Below are positions 1 through 9,840 of a DNA stretch of 64,000 bases, one piece after another (within the stretch, counting starts at the first letter, position 1; each line of letters opens with the position of its first letter). The notes under the pieces are model-generated. The model did no database searches. It was given only the letters and a program-made list of their open reading frames with translations, and was not told the DNA's origin. The position numbers and the translations under genes are program-made. The DNA is from Scheffersomyces stipitis CBS 6054 (Eukaryota; Ascomycota; Pichiomycetes; Serinales; Debaryomycetaceae), in the NCBI RefSeq assembly GCF_000209165.1, contig NC_009048.1:434001-498000 (forward strand), written 5' to 3'.

Positions 1-1
1 T

Positions 2-913
2 TACATTACCAAAACCAGAATTGCAAAGGCTCCAAAGTTGAAGATTGCCATCACTGCTGGTGTTGGTTCTGACCACGTTGATCTTAACGCAGCCAACGAA
101 AGAAAGATCACTGTTGCTGAAGTCACCGGTTCCAACGTGCAATCTGTTGCTGAACATGTTCTCATGACCATGTTGGTTTTGGTAAGAAATTTCGTCCCAG
201 GCCATCAACAAGCCATTTCTGGTCAGTGGGATATTGCTGGCGCTGCAAAGCAAGAATTCGACATGGAAGACAAAGTCTTCTCAACAGTTGGCGCTGGTAG
301 AATTGGTTACCGTGTCTTGGAAAGATTGATTGCATTTAACCCCAAGAAGTTGTACTACTACGACTACCAAGACTTGCCAGTTGAAGCAGTTCAGAAGTTG
401 AACGAAGTTTCCAAGATCCTCAATGGTAGAGACAACATTGTCGAAAGAGTTGAAAGTCTTGAAGAAATGGTTTCGAAGTCTGATGTCGTCACCATTAACT
501 GTCCATTGCATGAAAAGTCCAAGGGCTTGTTCAACAAGGAATTGATTTCAAAGATGAAGAAGGGATCTTATTTGGTCAACACTGCTAGAGGTGCCATCTG
601 TGTTGCAGAAGATGTAGCTGCCGCACTTGAATCTGGTCACTTGGCTGGCTACGGTGGTGATGTCTGGAACCAACAGCCTGCTCCTGCTGACCATCCATGG
701 AGATCTATGACTAATCCATATGGCTACGGTAATGCCATGACACCACATGTCTCTGGTACCTCTCTTGATGCCCAGGCAAGATATTCCGAAGGAGTCAAAA
801 ACATCTTGAAAGAGTACTTCTCTGGAAGAGAGAACTACAGACCTCAAGATGTAATTGTCATCGACGGTGATTATGCTACCAAATCCTATGGTCAAAGAAA
901 TTTAATCGCCTGA
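2..913 (+). CDS. FDH1: NAD-dependent formate dehydrogenase, 3' part
   Basis: Oxidises formate to CO2 with reduction of NAD+ in the cytosol, used in formate detoxification and C1 metabolism. The frame is open from the left edge, so the start codon and roughly the first 70-80 residues lie outside the window; 303 residues are visible. Seen directly: the Rossmann nucleotide motif GAGRIG, the Asn-containing NCPLH segment, the [20 protein letters not shown] block with the catalytic Arg, GDVW followed by QPAP, and the MTPH segment carrying the catalytic His. These are specific to the FDH branch of the D-2-hydroxyacid dehydrogenases. Yeasts of this group often carry more than one FDH copy, so the numeral in the symbol is uncertain. 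Confidence 0.93.
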   Translation, partial: YITKTRIAKAPKLKIAITAGVGSDHVDLNAANERKITVAEVTGSNVQSVAEHVLMTMLVLVRNFVPGHQQAISGQWDIAGAAKQEFDMEDKVFSTVGAGRIGYRVLERLIAFNPKKLYYYDYQDLPVEAVQKLNEVSKILNGRDNIVERVESLEEMVSKSDVVTINCPLHEKSKGLFNKELISKMKKGSYLVNTARGAICVAEDVAAALESGHLAGYGGDVWNQQPAPADHPWRSMTNPYGYGNAMTPHVSGTSLDAQARYSEGVKNILKEYFSGRENYRPQDVIVIDGDYATKSYGQRNLIA

Positions 914-1131
914 AAATTCAACGAATGTTGTTTACGTTTTTGTTTTAGATCCCTTTATTATTCACTAGTTTTTTTGCTATTCGAGTTTTTATCTAGTGAT
1001 TGAATAACTTTATATATGAAATTTGATGAACCTTTTAAGACTTGACTAATTTTTCGCAGCAATTCTTGCATAAATAATAGTGTCAAAAATCCAACTCTAA
1101 TTTTTTAAAATTTATCTCTTCTTTGCGAGGA

Positions 1132-2481
1132 ATGAACTCAATAGCCTTGTCTATAATCGAGAAGCTAACGACAAGCTACTTAAGAGGATTAGAGACAAAG
1201 GATCAAGATTCGTCATTAAAAAGAAACAAAGAAGATGTCCATCTAGCCAAATATCTTGCAAAGGATTCCGTCATATTCGACCAACTGCCATCTGAATTAC
1301 TTTACTTCAGCTTAATAAAAGAAAAAGAAAAATCGGAAATACTCTTCGAAGATAAGAGTGCCTTGAAACAGGTGAATGTTCCATTGGAACAGTCGAAGAA
1401 AGTCGCAAATAAACAAAAACAAGGAAAGAAAAAGAAGAATAGTAAAAATCATGAAAAGGATGTAAGCCAGTTGATTGGAGGAAGTTTGAGTTATGGGTAC
1501 GAACAATTTAGCCCTCCCAAGCAAGAGGAAATATATCTGTTGGAAAATATGCTTCGAGCTATTGAATATCTCGTGAGAGAAAAAGGCAAACCATTGGAAG
1601 ATTTCAAAATGCTTTCCCTAAGAAGAAATTTACATTTATTAATGACTATTCCCATTTCAAAGCAAACAACCAGCTTTAATCTTATCTACTGGAACGGTCT
1701 CATATTCCTTTCATATGATTGGAAATCATCTGAGAAATCAAAAGAAACCAGAAAAGAAAATGCCAGCGATAAGAGAGCCGATAACTTAAGACTTCTTCAG
1801 TATACTGGATTTGCATTTGAGAGGCTCATCACATCATCACCGGCACTGGTGAGTTTCGATGATAATAGTATCACTTCTTTCTACAGCTTGGTCAGCCACA
1901 AAGTGGGTGAAATTCCTATCCATTTTACAGCAGAGATAGATGCATGCAAGGATATTACAAAGGACGGACTCTCCAACTACATTGAATTGAAGGCTAGAGC
2001 AATCCCTTCCGGTCCCAAAGGGAGAGCCAATAGCTCCTTTCAAAGGAAGCTACTTTCAGCTTATTGTCAAAACAAGCTAATTGGAAGCCAGAATCTTGTA
2101 ATAGGATTCCGTTCTCCAGAATTGAAGGTATCGTCTATTAAAAGATATGAGACTAATGAGCTTAACGGCATTATCAATAAAGAACCAGTCTATTTTACAG
2201 AAAATTCGACTCTAAACTGCTCCAAAATGGTGAAATGGTACAAACTTGTGATATCATGGATTACGGAACATAACCAAATAACTACTGTAGACCACGATGC
2301 CTCAGTTCCATTGGCATATAGACTAGAATTCACTTTGAAAGACAAAGTGATGGAATCGTGCTTGGAAATTAACCCTGTTGAAGAGCAAGACGTCCAGAGT
2401 TTGATCAAAGAATTGATTCCACCATGGTTTCAGAAGTTTATGAATGAGAATAAGAATAAGAAACGAAATGACTACAGATAG
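1132..2481 (+). CDS. DXO1: Decapping nuclease of the DXO/Rai1 family, Dxo1-like
   Basis: Predicted 5'-end RNA quality-control enzyme that removes incomplete or non-canonical caps and degrades the RNA 5'-3'. The first ATG gives 449 residues; the frame is open a few codons earlier but with no ATG. The DXO active-site set is visible: GFAFE with Glu230, AEIDA with Glu268 and Asp270, and YIELKA with Glu285 and Lys287, which coordinate metal in this family. The central region also follows S. cerevisiae Dxo1 (442 aa) more closely than Rai1, for example SLVSHKVGE before AEID and QRKLL after ELK. An unusual Lys-rich tract lies at about residues 85-110. A separate RAI1 is expected elsewhere in the genome. 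Confidence 0.82.
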   Translation: MNSIALSIIEKLTTSYLRGLETKDQDSSLKRNKEDVHLAKYLAKDSVIFDQLPSELLYFSLIKEKEKSEILFEDKSALKQVNVPLEQSKKVANKQKQGKKKKNSKNHEKDVSQLIGGSLSYGYEQFSPPKQEEIYLLENMLRAIEYLVREKGKPLEDFKMLSLRRNLHLLMTIPISKQTTSFNLIYWNGLIFLSYDWKSSEKSKETRKENASDKRADNLRLLQYTGFAFERLITSSPALVSFDDNSITSFYSLVSHKVGEIPIHFTAEIDACKDITKDGLSNYIELKARAIPSGPKGRANSSFQRKLLSAYCQNKLIGSQNLVIGFRSPELKVSSIKRYETNELNGIINKEPVYFTENSTLNCSKMVKWYKLVISWITEHNQITTVDHDASVPLAYRLEFTLKDKVMESCLEINPVEEQDVQSLIKELIPPWFQKFMNENKNKKRNDYR

Positions 2482-2758
2482 AAGGTTTAACATGTAAATA
2501 ATTGTAATAATATGACGCCCATGTCATTCTAGAACGACAGGTGATTAAATTTTGCTATGTACAAGTAGGAGACGTCTCCTAAATACTATTGTATAATGTA
2601 TGCTATGAATGGTTTTAGTTGATCAACTATGTCTTCCATTCAGATTTCGATCTTCTGCCATATAATGTATTAATGTGAATCTTAAACAGAAAGCATCAAG
2701 TATGAATTGATAATTTTCATAATTCATGACTATACATGACGAAATATGATCTGGATAT

Positions 2759-3037
2759 TTACTCAGAAATGGCATCCTTGATGGCCAACTTTCTAGAGTG
2801 GGTATTGAAGTGGTCTCTCAAATCATTAATGTTCATTTCTGAAGGATCTGCTTCCATCACGAACTTGTCCTTAAATGTAACTTTGATCTCAGGTTTGTCT
2901 GTTGATTCCTTAGGTAAGACCTTGTAATCGATTTTGGCTGACAGAGGCACTCTGGCAAGAAATAATCTGGCGGCTCTTCCACCAGCTGAAAAGGGGTCGA
3001 ATTTCACAGCTACGTTGGCAAAGTACTTCGTTATCAT
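2759..3037 (-). CDS. MRPL44: Mitochondrial large-subunit ribosomal protein mL53 (Mrpl44)
   Basis: A 92-residue structural protein of the mitochondrial 54S ribosomal subunit. The N-terminus MITKYFANVAVKFDPF and the central KVTFKDKF block match the Mrpl44/mL53 family, whose S. cerevisiae member is about 98 residues. The yeast homologue has an intron, but here the family N-terminus is contiguous with the rest, so none is needed. It reads away from the HACD-like gene that lies upstream on the same strand. Confidence 0.88.
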   Translation of the reverse strand: MITKYFANVAVKFDPFSAGGRAARLFLARVPLSAKIDYKVLPKESTDKPEIKVTFKDKFVMEADPSEMNINDLRDHFNTHSRKLAIKDAISE

Positions 3038-3342
3038 TGCAGAGGCTGGTTTCTAAAGGTGAAGAATTAATTGAAAGTCAGTACCAAATTTTTTTTGAGA
3101 TTTGAAGATTCTGGTATTTTCGTGTAAATGTGCGAACGCTCGGTGTAAATAAGAGAACCCTAATAGCTATACAATAGTGAGTGCTACAATAAATAGTACT
3201 AGAAAGCAATTTAGTATCATATAAGCTATACGATCCATTGGTCTAGTTTCGAACCGTGGATTCTATAAAAATTCGAGACTCAGCCAATAATTGAATAAAT
3301 TTTCATTGAATGAATTTGGGTGCAATTTTTTGTGCAGCTTAT
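3038..3342. other. Intergenic, mL53 promoter and HACD-like 3' end
   Basis: About 300 bases between two minus-strand genes. AT-rich with no ORF of note. It should hold the mL53 promoter and the terminator of the next gene. A TTCGAACC stretch near 3248 resembles a tRNA T-loop, but the surrounding arms do not pair. Confidence 0.6.
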
Positions 3343-4083
3343 TTAGTTCAATTCTCTCAACTCATGAGACTCAGTCACACCAGCAACTCCAGAAGTAGAT
3401 ACAGCAGCAGTCGGCACTGTGGAGTTGGCAGCCGAGTTCCTGGCTTGGATTCTTTTCTTCATGACCTGCGTATATCTTTCCTTTCTACGTTTTCCCAAGT
3501 AGTTAAAAGCTAGATAGCCAATAGGAACATACGCTAGAAGAACAGCTTTGAGTGCCACTTCGTAGATCAGGTCCTCAGCAACAAAAGCAAGACTTAAGAA
3601 GATAAGCACCATTTCCGCACCCATGGTGAGTGGAAAAGTTATGTAATGATGGGTATACTGAAGCCAGAAAAGTAACCAAGGCGAACTTCTTGTTTTGGTT
3701 CTAAATGCAAGGTAACTGAAGTGGATAAAGTTAGACAAACAGTAGGATAGTATAAGTATGGAGTACGAAGTATGCTTAGCGATTTTAGGATGGGCAAAGA
3801 TCACACCGTAGCAGATCCATGCCATTCGAATACCATTGGCCAAAGACCAGGCATCTTTGAGGAAAAGTTTCCTATTGCCCAATGAATTCACTACGAAGAA
3901 TCCAAATAGCGGAAGAAGTGCCACTACGTGAAAGAAATCAGCAATTCCTCCAGGGAGAAATCTTCTACCCACGAGTGGAAGTAGGATTAGCAAGCGAACA
4001 AGACAACAGAACCATAATGTTGCCGATACGCAATCGAAGAAAAAGATCAACTTGAGATTCGTGGGAAGTGGATAAAGTGCCAT
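3343..4083 (-). CDS. HACD/PTPLA-family (Phs1-like) membrane protein, catalytic Tyr replaced by Phe
   Basis: A 246-residue polytopic membrane protein resembling the very-long-chain 3-hydroxyacyl-CoA dehydratase family, which acts in the ER fatty-acid elongation cycle. About six hydrophobic segments are visible, and the family signature is present as TFPLTMGAE at residues 149-157. In S. cerevisiae Phs1 the same block carries catalytic Tyr149 and Glu156. Here the aligned positions are Phe150 (codon TTT, 3634-3636 on the minus strand) and Glu157, so the Glu is kept and the Tyr is lost. The C-terminus is polar and Ser/Thr/Ala-rich, without the KKxx retrieval signal. It may be a divergent, possibly non-catalytic paralogue; the true PHS1 is expected elsewhere. 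Family assignment is fairly sure, activity is not. Confidence 0.68.
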   Translation of the reverse strand: MALYPLPTNLKLIFFFDCVSATLWFCCLVRLLILLPLVGRRFLPGGIADFFHVVALLPLFGFFVVNSLGNRKLFLKDAWSLANGIRMAWICYGVIFAHPKIAKHTSYSILILSYCLSNFIHFSYLAFRTKTRSSPWLLFWLQYTHHYITFPLTMGAEMVLIFLSLAFVAEDLIYEVALKAVLLAYVPIGYLAFNYLGKRRKERYTQVMKKRIQARNSAANSTVPTAAVSTSGVAGVTESHELRELN

Positions 4084-4731
4084 TACAGTGGTATTTGAAT
4101 TTGATTATGAATTGATTAATGTAGCAATGATCTTTAACGATCTTTGGCTATTTTGTCGAAATAAGACTTTAGAATGCCAATAGTACAATCCTATAGCTGA
4201 CAATGCTGTGATCTGAATTTTATCAAAAAGACCTACTGTTAAAACTTGATATTGAATGAATTCTGTGATGTTTGATCAGAGCTTGATTTCTCAATGATCT
4301 CAATGGTAAATTTAGCTGAAAATCAAACGAATGATGCCTTTAAGAAGAAAGTGAAGTAAATATGAATGAAATCTACCGAAATGGTTGATTTATAAGTTGA
4401 TAATGAAAAACAAAATTATCTATATATAGCAAGGTTCAAAATAGCGAGAAATGGCGCAGCTTGGACAACAAGTAGCGAGGAATAGCGAGAGAAATGAAAA
4501 GTAGTGAGAAAAATAGCGAGAACTCCACCATTCTTTTTGAAGATTCTCGCGACACGGTCTCAGAAGACACGACTTCTGCAATTCTGGACAAACTGCAGAT
4601 CATTTTTGCTTTTGATCACATGACTGAAAAATTATGATTTATGTAACTTTATATTCGTACGTGTCCATCGATACCACAACCATTCATCGTGGACAAGTCT
4701 CTATATCCAGCCGTTATTGAATTTCTTAGCC
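4084..4731. other. Divergent promoter between HACD-like gene and ERJ5
   Basis: About 650 bases, AT-rich, no credible gene. At about 4441-4525 the sequence repeats a short TAGCGAG/TAGTGAG unit five times at irregular spacing, on the ERJ5 side. ERJ5 reads right and the HACD-like gene reads left, so this stretch holds both promoters. Confidence 0.6.
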
Positions 4732-5676
4732 ATGAGATTCTTCTCTATCGGAATAGCGACATTTCTTCTTTTTTCGCTTGTCGTGGCCTCCAACTGGACC
4801 CCAGAAGACTACGAAATCTTCTCTCTAAATGACAAAATTAAGAAAGATTTGGGTTCAGACATCACCTTCTATTCGTGGCTAGGTTTGGAAAATGGCCCCA
4901 AGGCTACACTCAAGGAGATCTCCAAGGCCTATAGAAAGAAGTCTAGAGCCTTGCATCCTGATAAATACGGCAGTGCTTCTCGTAGTCAGAAAAAGATGGC
5001 CGAAGAACGATTCCAAAGATTGTCTCTTGTAGGAAACATTTTAAGAGACCAATCGTTGAAGAAAAGATACGACTATTTCTTGGACAAGGGATTCCCCAAG
5101 TGGAGGGGAACTGGTTATTTATACTCAAAGTTCCGTCCAGGTTTTTTGCTTACTATTGCCATTGTCTTCGTCCTTGTAGGGGGATTCCATTTCGTAGCAC
5201 TCAGAATCAGTAGAAATCAGGATTTCAAGAGAATTTCAGAAATGAAGGAGCAAATGAAGGTCCAGGCTTGGGGTGGATCACAGATTCCACCAACTGACGG
5301 AAGCGACAGAAAGGTCATCAACGAAGCCAATGGTAGAGCTTTCAGAGTTAAAAATGATGGAAGAGTGTATTTGATTGACATTGATTCCAACGAAGATGTG
5401 ATGGAAATCGATGAACACTCCATCAACCGCTATCCTGGCTTCAAAGATTCTTTGTTCTTTAAAGTTCCTGCGTACTTGTGGAATAAGTCGGTTGCAAGAG
5501 CCAATGCATCCTTGGCAATAAACACTGATGTGGTATTCGAAAATACTAATAAAGTTGAAGATAAGTCGGAAACCGAACCAAAGAAAAAAAAGAAGTCGAA
5601 ACCCAAAGGCAACAAGATCGAGCTACCAAACGGCAAAGTGGTGTACTCAAGACCGACAGCCAAATCAAGAAAATGA
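4732..5676 (+). CDS. ERJ5: ER membrane J-domain co-chaperone Erj5
   Basis: Predicted Hsp40 that stimulates the ER lumenal Hsp70 Kar2/BiP. The protein is 314 residues from the first ATG (the frame is open a few codons upstream without an ATG). It starts with a signal peptide (FFSIGIATFLLFSLVVAS), followed by a J domain with the diagnostic HPD at 75-77, then a transmembrane segment near 137-157 (LLTIAIVFVLVGGFHFVAL), and a long cytosolic tail ending in a Lys-rich region. The order signal peptide, J domain, single membrane span and charged tail is that of S. cerevisiae Erj5 (295 aa). The J domain would face the ER lumen. Confidence 0.86.
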   Translation: MRFFSIGIATFLLFSLVVASNWTPEDYEIFSLNDKIKKDLGSDITFYSWLGLENGPKATLKEISKAYRKKSRALHPDKYGSASRSQKKMAEERFQRLSLVGNILRDQSLKKRYDYFLDKGFPKWRGTGYLYSKFRPGFLLTIAIVFVLVGGFHFVALRISRNQDFKRISEMKEQMKVQAWGGSQIPPTDGSDRKVINEANGRAFRVKNDGRVYLIDIDSNEDVMEIDEHSINRYPGFKDSLFFKVPAYLWNKSVARANASLAINTDVVFENTNKVEDKSETEPKKKKKSKPKGNKIELPNGKVVYSRPTAKSRK

Positions 5677-5938
5677 AAGCCTAGAACTAGCCAATTATGT
5701 AATACAGTAGAAATGTACATATTATCACCAATGAGCAAAGTGTAAAGAAAATGACGCCAAGTTGGACAAAATTTTCCTTTTAGCATTAGAAGAAGAATTA
5801 AGTATAAATAATTATAAATTAAGTAAATTATATGATATGTATAAATAAGTATGGAAAATGCTTGTATGAACGGGGATAACCCCTACTTTTTAATCGTATA
5901 ATTATCAATTAGTGCCACCAATTTGCATAATAAGTACA

Positions 5939-8734
5939 TTATTCGTTATGCTTGGGAACTCGACGAAGTTCGTTGCTTTCTTCATCTTCATCATCCGAAG
6001 AACTCGAACCTGATAAGTTGTCCAAGAAGTCATTGTCCTGATACGTATCCTGGAACTCTTCTGTCTCAAAGTCGTCATCGACGGCTTGACTATCCATGTT
6101 TCCACTGGGGGTCATGTTCTGAACACGCACTTCAGGAATGTTGCTGTCTCCCATGTCGTCATCCTCATCTTCCAATGCCAGCTTGTCGCTGACAAATAGA
6201 TCGTGATTGGACTTGTCGCCAAGGATAATCAATTTCTTGCTACTGGGATTGGATTCGTACGAGTCAAGATCCAAATAACCTACAGCTGATGAGTCGTATG
6301 CGAAATCTTGATCTTGTGCCTCGGTTCTCGATGTATCGATATCTTCTGATTCGGCTCCCAAAACTACGTTGTAAACCTCTCTTGTCTTGAGAAGAATCTC
6401 CTCCACAAACCAGTCCCAGTTTTCAGACAGAATCGCCTTGACAATGATGGGAGAGATTAAGTCAGGCTTATAGAGCGACGTGAACTTCACCACCTCTTCA
6501 CTGATCAAAATGAGATGACCCATATATCCAGGTCTAGGTTCTACATCGTTTTGACGATAAGACTTGACGATGAGTTCCGCCAAAGCACACTTCTCGGAAT
6601 TGAAAAGTTCTACAATCAAGAACGAATTGTATGAGTTCAACTTACCGTTGAAAATCTGCTGAATTAAATCGAAAACAACGTTGTGGAAGAAGTTGTGCCA
6701 CGGGAAAAGAGTAAACTTGGAGATGATGTTGAGCAAAATCCCCAGATCTATCAACTTAATCTTGAAGTAGTCACCTACACATGGATTCAGTCTGATGTGT
6801 TCATCTCTGTCCTTGCACACAAACGGGTTTTCTGGAGAGATGGATGGCTCCTCATCTTCAGAATCATTGACATCCTCAACAGATTCTATCAACTTTCTAT
6901 AATCGTGTTCTCCCTTGGGAGTTTCAGAGTCTGTTTCAAAGTGGATGTCATCCAAGGAGACGTCATCTAAGCCCATAGTCACGTCGTGAAGAGAAGTTCC
7001 TTCAGATCCAGAGAAGGCAATGGTTTCGTTCAATGCACTCTTCAAACGGGATGTCTGCTGCTGCCTGATATAGTCTCTAATTTTGATAATTTTCCTGATC
7101 TTCTTCGAGTTGAGCAATATCATATTAGAGCAATGCAATAACTCGGCTATAAGCTCGGAGATCTTGAATCTGGTGAAACCAAGAACATCAGTTTCTACAC
7201 CGTTTGGGGAAACCGGAGCCAAGTCCATCAATGCCGTGAACTTTTCAAGATTGTCGGAGAAAATCGATAACATCTCTCCTAAGTAAATTGGGTCCCTGGG
7301 ACCTGGAGGATTTTGCTCAAAATCCTTGAGCCACTGAAACATCACAAAAGAATTAATTTCGCCTGTGCCATTCTCACCGTTCTGCAATAACGAACTATAG
7401 CTTCCGCAATTCAAGTCGTAGTCTGAGTTATTTTTTCTAATAAGCTCAATAATGATACCTACACAGTTGTTGATTCCATGTCTATTCGTCTGCTTCTTGC
7501 CATCAACTTCCGCTTGGTACAACATGATGTCATGGATCATCGTGTTTATCACTTTAGGCGAAACCAACTCCCGAGTTAAAGGATTGGGACCAATGTTGGT
7601 CTCTAGCACAACAGCAAGAGCCGTGTTTGACGAGATTGTCACCAAAGCCTTGATGAAATCGGCAGCCGCAGTCTGTCTGAAGAAAAGCCTGTGGTTTGGA
7701 ATCTTAAAAACAGTTACAAACTGCGAGTCTTCCGGTTTGAGGATTTCAATCAACTTCGAAACTAGTTTCTGCAGCGACAACGTCTCCAATATTCCTGTCG
7801 GCGAATCAGCCCTATCTGTCTGGATCACACGGAGAAAGAAGTCCATTAACATGGGGATGTCAATTTTGGAAAGAAAGGTGTCCACCAAGTCTGGCTGTCT
7901 GCGTATGAAGTTGAGAAGCTCAATACTGTTTGTATCCATCAACTGGTCCAAGATGTGAACCAAATATGACACAGTAGGTGAACTCTCCTCAAGATGAGGT
8001 AAAGCTAGCAAAGACCACAATTTGTTCATGATGTTGGGCGTCTCTATAATTCTATTCAGCATGATCCACATATCGATAGAAAGAATGTCTGAAGAAGCCT
8101 GGACACATCGACGGAATTTGTCATCCTCGGATTCTGTACCACTGTCTGACTCATGGTCATCGTCTTTATCGATAGCATCGGTGTCTTCTGCCTGCTCAAC
8201 TTCGACTTCAACATCGTCGATGTTGGCCTTGTCGGTACTTTCGGAAACATGAGCATGGTTATTGGCACTTTTGTCTGATGCAGTTTCTGCGTCTGTCATT
8301 TCGCTTACAAGCTTGTCGAGGCTCTCTTGCTCCTTTATGCTCTGGTCGTAGAAGAACTCGACACTTTCTACAAGATACTCAAGCAAGCCGTCTAGCACAT
8401 GTGGCTGGAGCAAGATTTCCAAGAGCTTGGCGCCTCTGGCATCTTTGGTGTTTCCAACAGCATTCTCGTTGTTAGAAGATGCTAGCGAGACGACATCTGC
8501 CAGAGCTGCGTTCGAACCACTAGAATTGTCTGCCTGCTGTGTCTGAAACTGGAAACCCGTTCCGTTGTTATAGCTCCCTTTGATGTTGTGAAGCTCATTT
8601 AACACTTCCTGTTGAAGGTCGGCATCTTGGAGCAACTCCTGGACAGATGTGACCGAGAAGTCAACAACTGAATCTAGATATTTCTGAAGCTGGCTGTTGC
8701 TGTTGAGCGAGTTGGAAAATGGCCAGAATGACAT
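5939..8734 (-). CDS. SAP190: SIT4 phosphatase-associated protein (SAP family)
   Basis: Regulatory partner of the PP2A-like phosphatase Sit4, involved in G1/S progression, TOR signalling and, in relatives, tRNA modification responses. The 931-residue protein begins MSFWPFSNS, as SAP proteins do, and has the family layout: an N-terminal LLQ-rich region with RGAKLLEILLQPHVLDGLLE, acidic insertions (about residues 170-210), a conserved helical core around residues 215-760, and a Ser/Asp/Glu-rich C-terminal tail. S. cerevisiae has four members (SAP4, SAP155, SAP185, SAP190); I cannot tell which is orthologous, so the symbol marks the group rather than a proven orthologue. It is convergent with ERJ5. 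Confidence 0.85.
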   Translation of the reverse strand: MSFWPFSNSLNSNSQLQKYLDSVVDFSVTSVQELLQDADLQQEVLNELHNIKGSYNNGTGFQFQTQQADNSSGSNAALADVVSLASSNNENAVGNTKDARGAKLLEILLQPHVLDGLLEYLVESVEFFYDQSIKEQESLDKLVSEMTDAETASDKSANNHAHVSESTDKANIDDVEVEVEQAEDTDAIDKDDDHESDSGTESEDDKFRRCVQASSDILSIDMWIMLNRIIETPNIMNKLWSLLALPHLEESSPTVSYLVHILDQLMDTNSIELLNFIRRQPDLVDTFLSKIDIPMLMDFFLRVIQTDRADSPTGILETLSLQKLVSKLIEILKPEDSQFVTVFKIPNHRLFFRQTAAADFIKALVTISSNTALAVVLETNIGPNPLTRELVSPKVINTMIHDIMLYQAEVDGKKQTNRHGINNCVGIIIELIRKNNSDYDLNCGSYSSLLQNGENGTGEINSFVMFQWLKDFEQNPPGPRDPIYLGEMLSIFSDNLEKFTALMDLAPVSPNGVETDVLGFTRFKISELIAELLHCSNMILLNSKKIRKIIKIRDYIRQQQTSRLKSALNETIAFSGSEGTSLHDVTMGLDDVSLDDIHFETDSETPKGEHDYRKLIESVEDVNDSEDEEPSISPENPFVCKDRDEHIRLNPCVGDYFKIKLIDLGILLNIISKFTLFPWHNFFHNVVFDLIQQIFNGKLNSYNSFLIVELFNSEKCALAELIVKSYRQNDVEPRPGYMGHLILISEEVVKFTSLYKPDLISPIIVKAILSENWDWFVEEILLKTREVYNVVLGAESEDIDTSRTEAQDQDFAYDSSAVGYLDLDSYESNPSSKKLIILGDKSNHDLFVSDKLALEDEDDDMGDSNIPEVRVQNMTPSGNMDSQAVDDDFETEEFQDTYQDNDFLDNLSGSSSSDDEDEESNELRRVPKHNE

Positions 8735-9840
8735 GTTCGCTGTCTATGATGTATATGCGTGCAAAGTTGGATAATATACGGATGAATCTGGTGTCTAAAT
8801 AGCAACGTAAAAGGGACGGTGATACTTTTAAAATTTCCCAGCTTGATCTTGATTTGTCAATACTCTTGAAGCTTCAATTCTATTTTTGTAGTTCCCAGAA
8901 AGTAGAATCGTAGAATACAACAAATAGTGTCTTAGGATTCAAGTATTGTCTGTCTAATATGCGACGGTCTTCTCTATAATGCTCTGAATAAGGTTGCACA
9001 GACAATTTCGACAAAGTGCTCTTGCATTCAAAAATGACAATGGAATACAAACGGTTTTCAGAATTACCAATTAATCAGGCAATCTTCAAATTTTACGTCA
9101 ACACCCACTGCAGCTCAAAGGCAGAACACCCGTAACAGTAGTTCGTGTTGCAAATGCGGTATTCTAAGGAATTGACAGAGGGATTGTTCAATCAATTCTG
9201 GCTGCTTCTTCTTCTGATCTCCGTCTGAGTCTCGCTATATCGGTGTTTCCTGCTGCTACTTAGTTATGACAGTTGCAGATGCTGTGTCTGTCTGTCTGTG
9301 TATCTCTCCGTCTGGCGTTCTGTGTCTGTTCGACAACTACAACGTCTGTTCCAATCGTGGCTCGTACTTCTGCTGACGCTAATCTTCACTGATAAGATCA
9401 ACTGGCCCGGCGACTTTTGCGGCTAGTTTTGTGTTTAAGATGTCATGTGACTACGCACATTGTACCCTTGCATGTGGTAGCGCTCCCTCTATTGGCAAGT
9501 TCCTTTTGTCCACAAGATTCCTGATTTTCCGACGCAAACAAATAGCTCTCCAAAATGTCGGACACCGCCTATTCTTGCCTGGTACCGTCAGAATGCTGTG
9601 AAAGTCCGACTTTGTCTGACATTAATGCCGAGTCCCTCATTGGTTCTGTTTCTGTGTCTGCCTGGTTCTTCTGTCTGTTTCCATACTTTCTTCTTTCGAT
9701 TATTGCGTTCTGTGCGGCTGCTGAACACTCTATGCGCAGGCGCACATAAAATCAATTAAGTTCAATTTGTAATTTATGTACTTTGAGCTATTGTAGCTTT
9801 ACTCTAATTCTGACTTCTATATATACAGACAGTGCTATTT
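8735..9840. other. Intergenic: SAP promoter and BIR1 3' flank
   Basis: About 1.1 kb with no convincing gene. It is notable for runs of CTGTCTG and TCTGTCTG around 9285-9320, 9650-9690 and 9825-9835. A short ATG-initiated ORF at 9555-9749 has non-coding-looking codon use and was not called. Confidence 0.55.

Noticed and set aside
3240..3262. tRNA-like T-loop TTCGAACC
   Set aside because: Arms on either side do not pair and no cloverleaf can be drawn.
7452..7958. 168-residue ORF antisense to the SAP gene
   Set aside because: Shadow; no recognisable protein.
9555..9749. 64-residue ORF upstream of the BIR1 3' end
   Set aside because: ATG-started, but many CTG and TGT codons, no match, inside a CTGTCTG-rich region.
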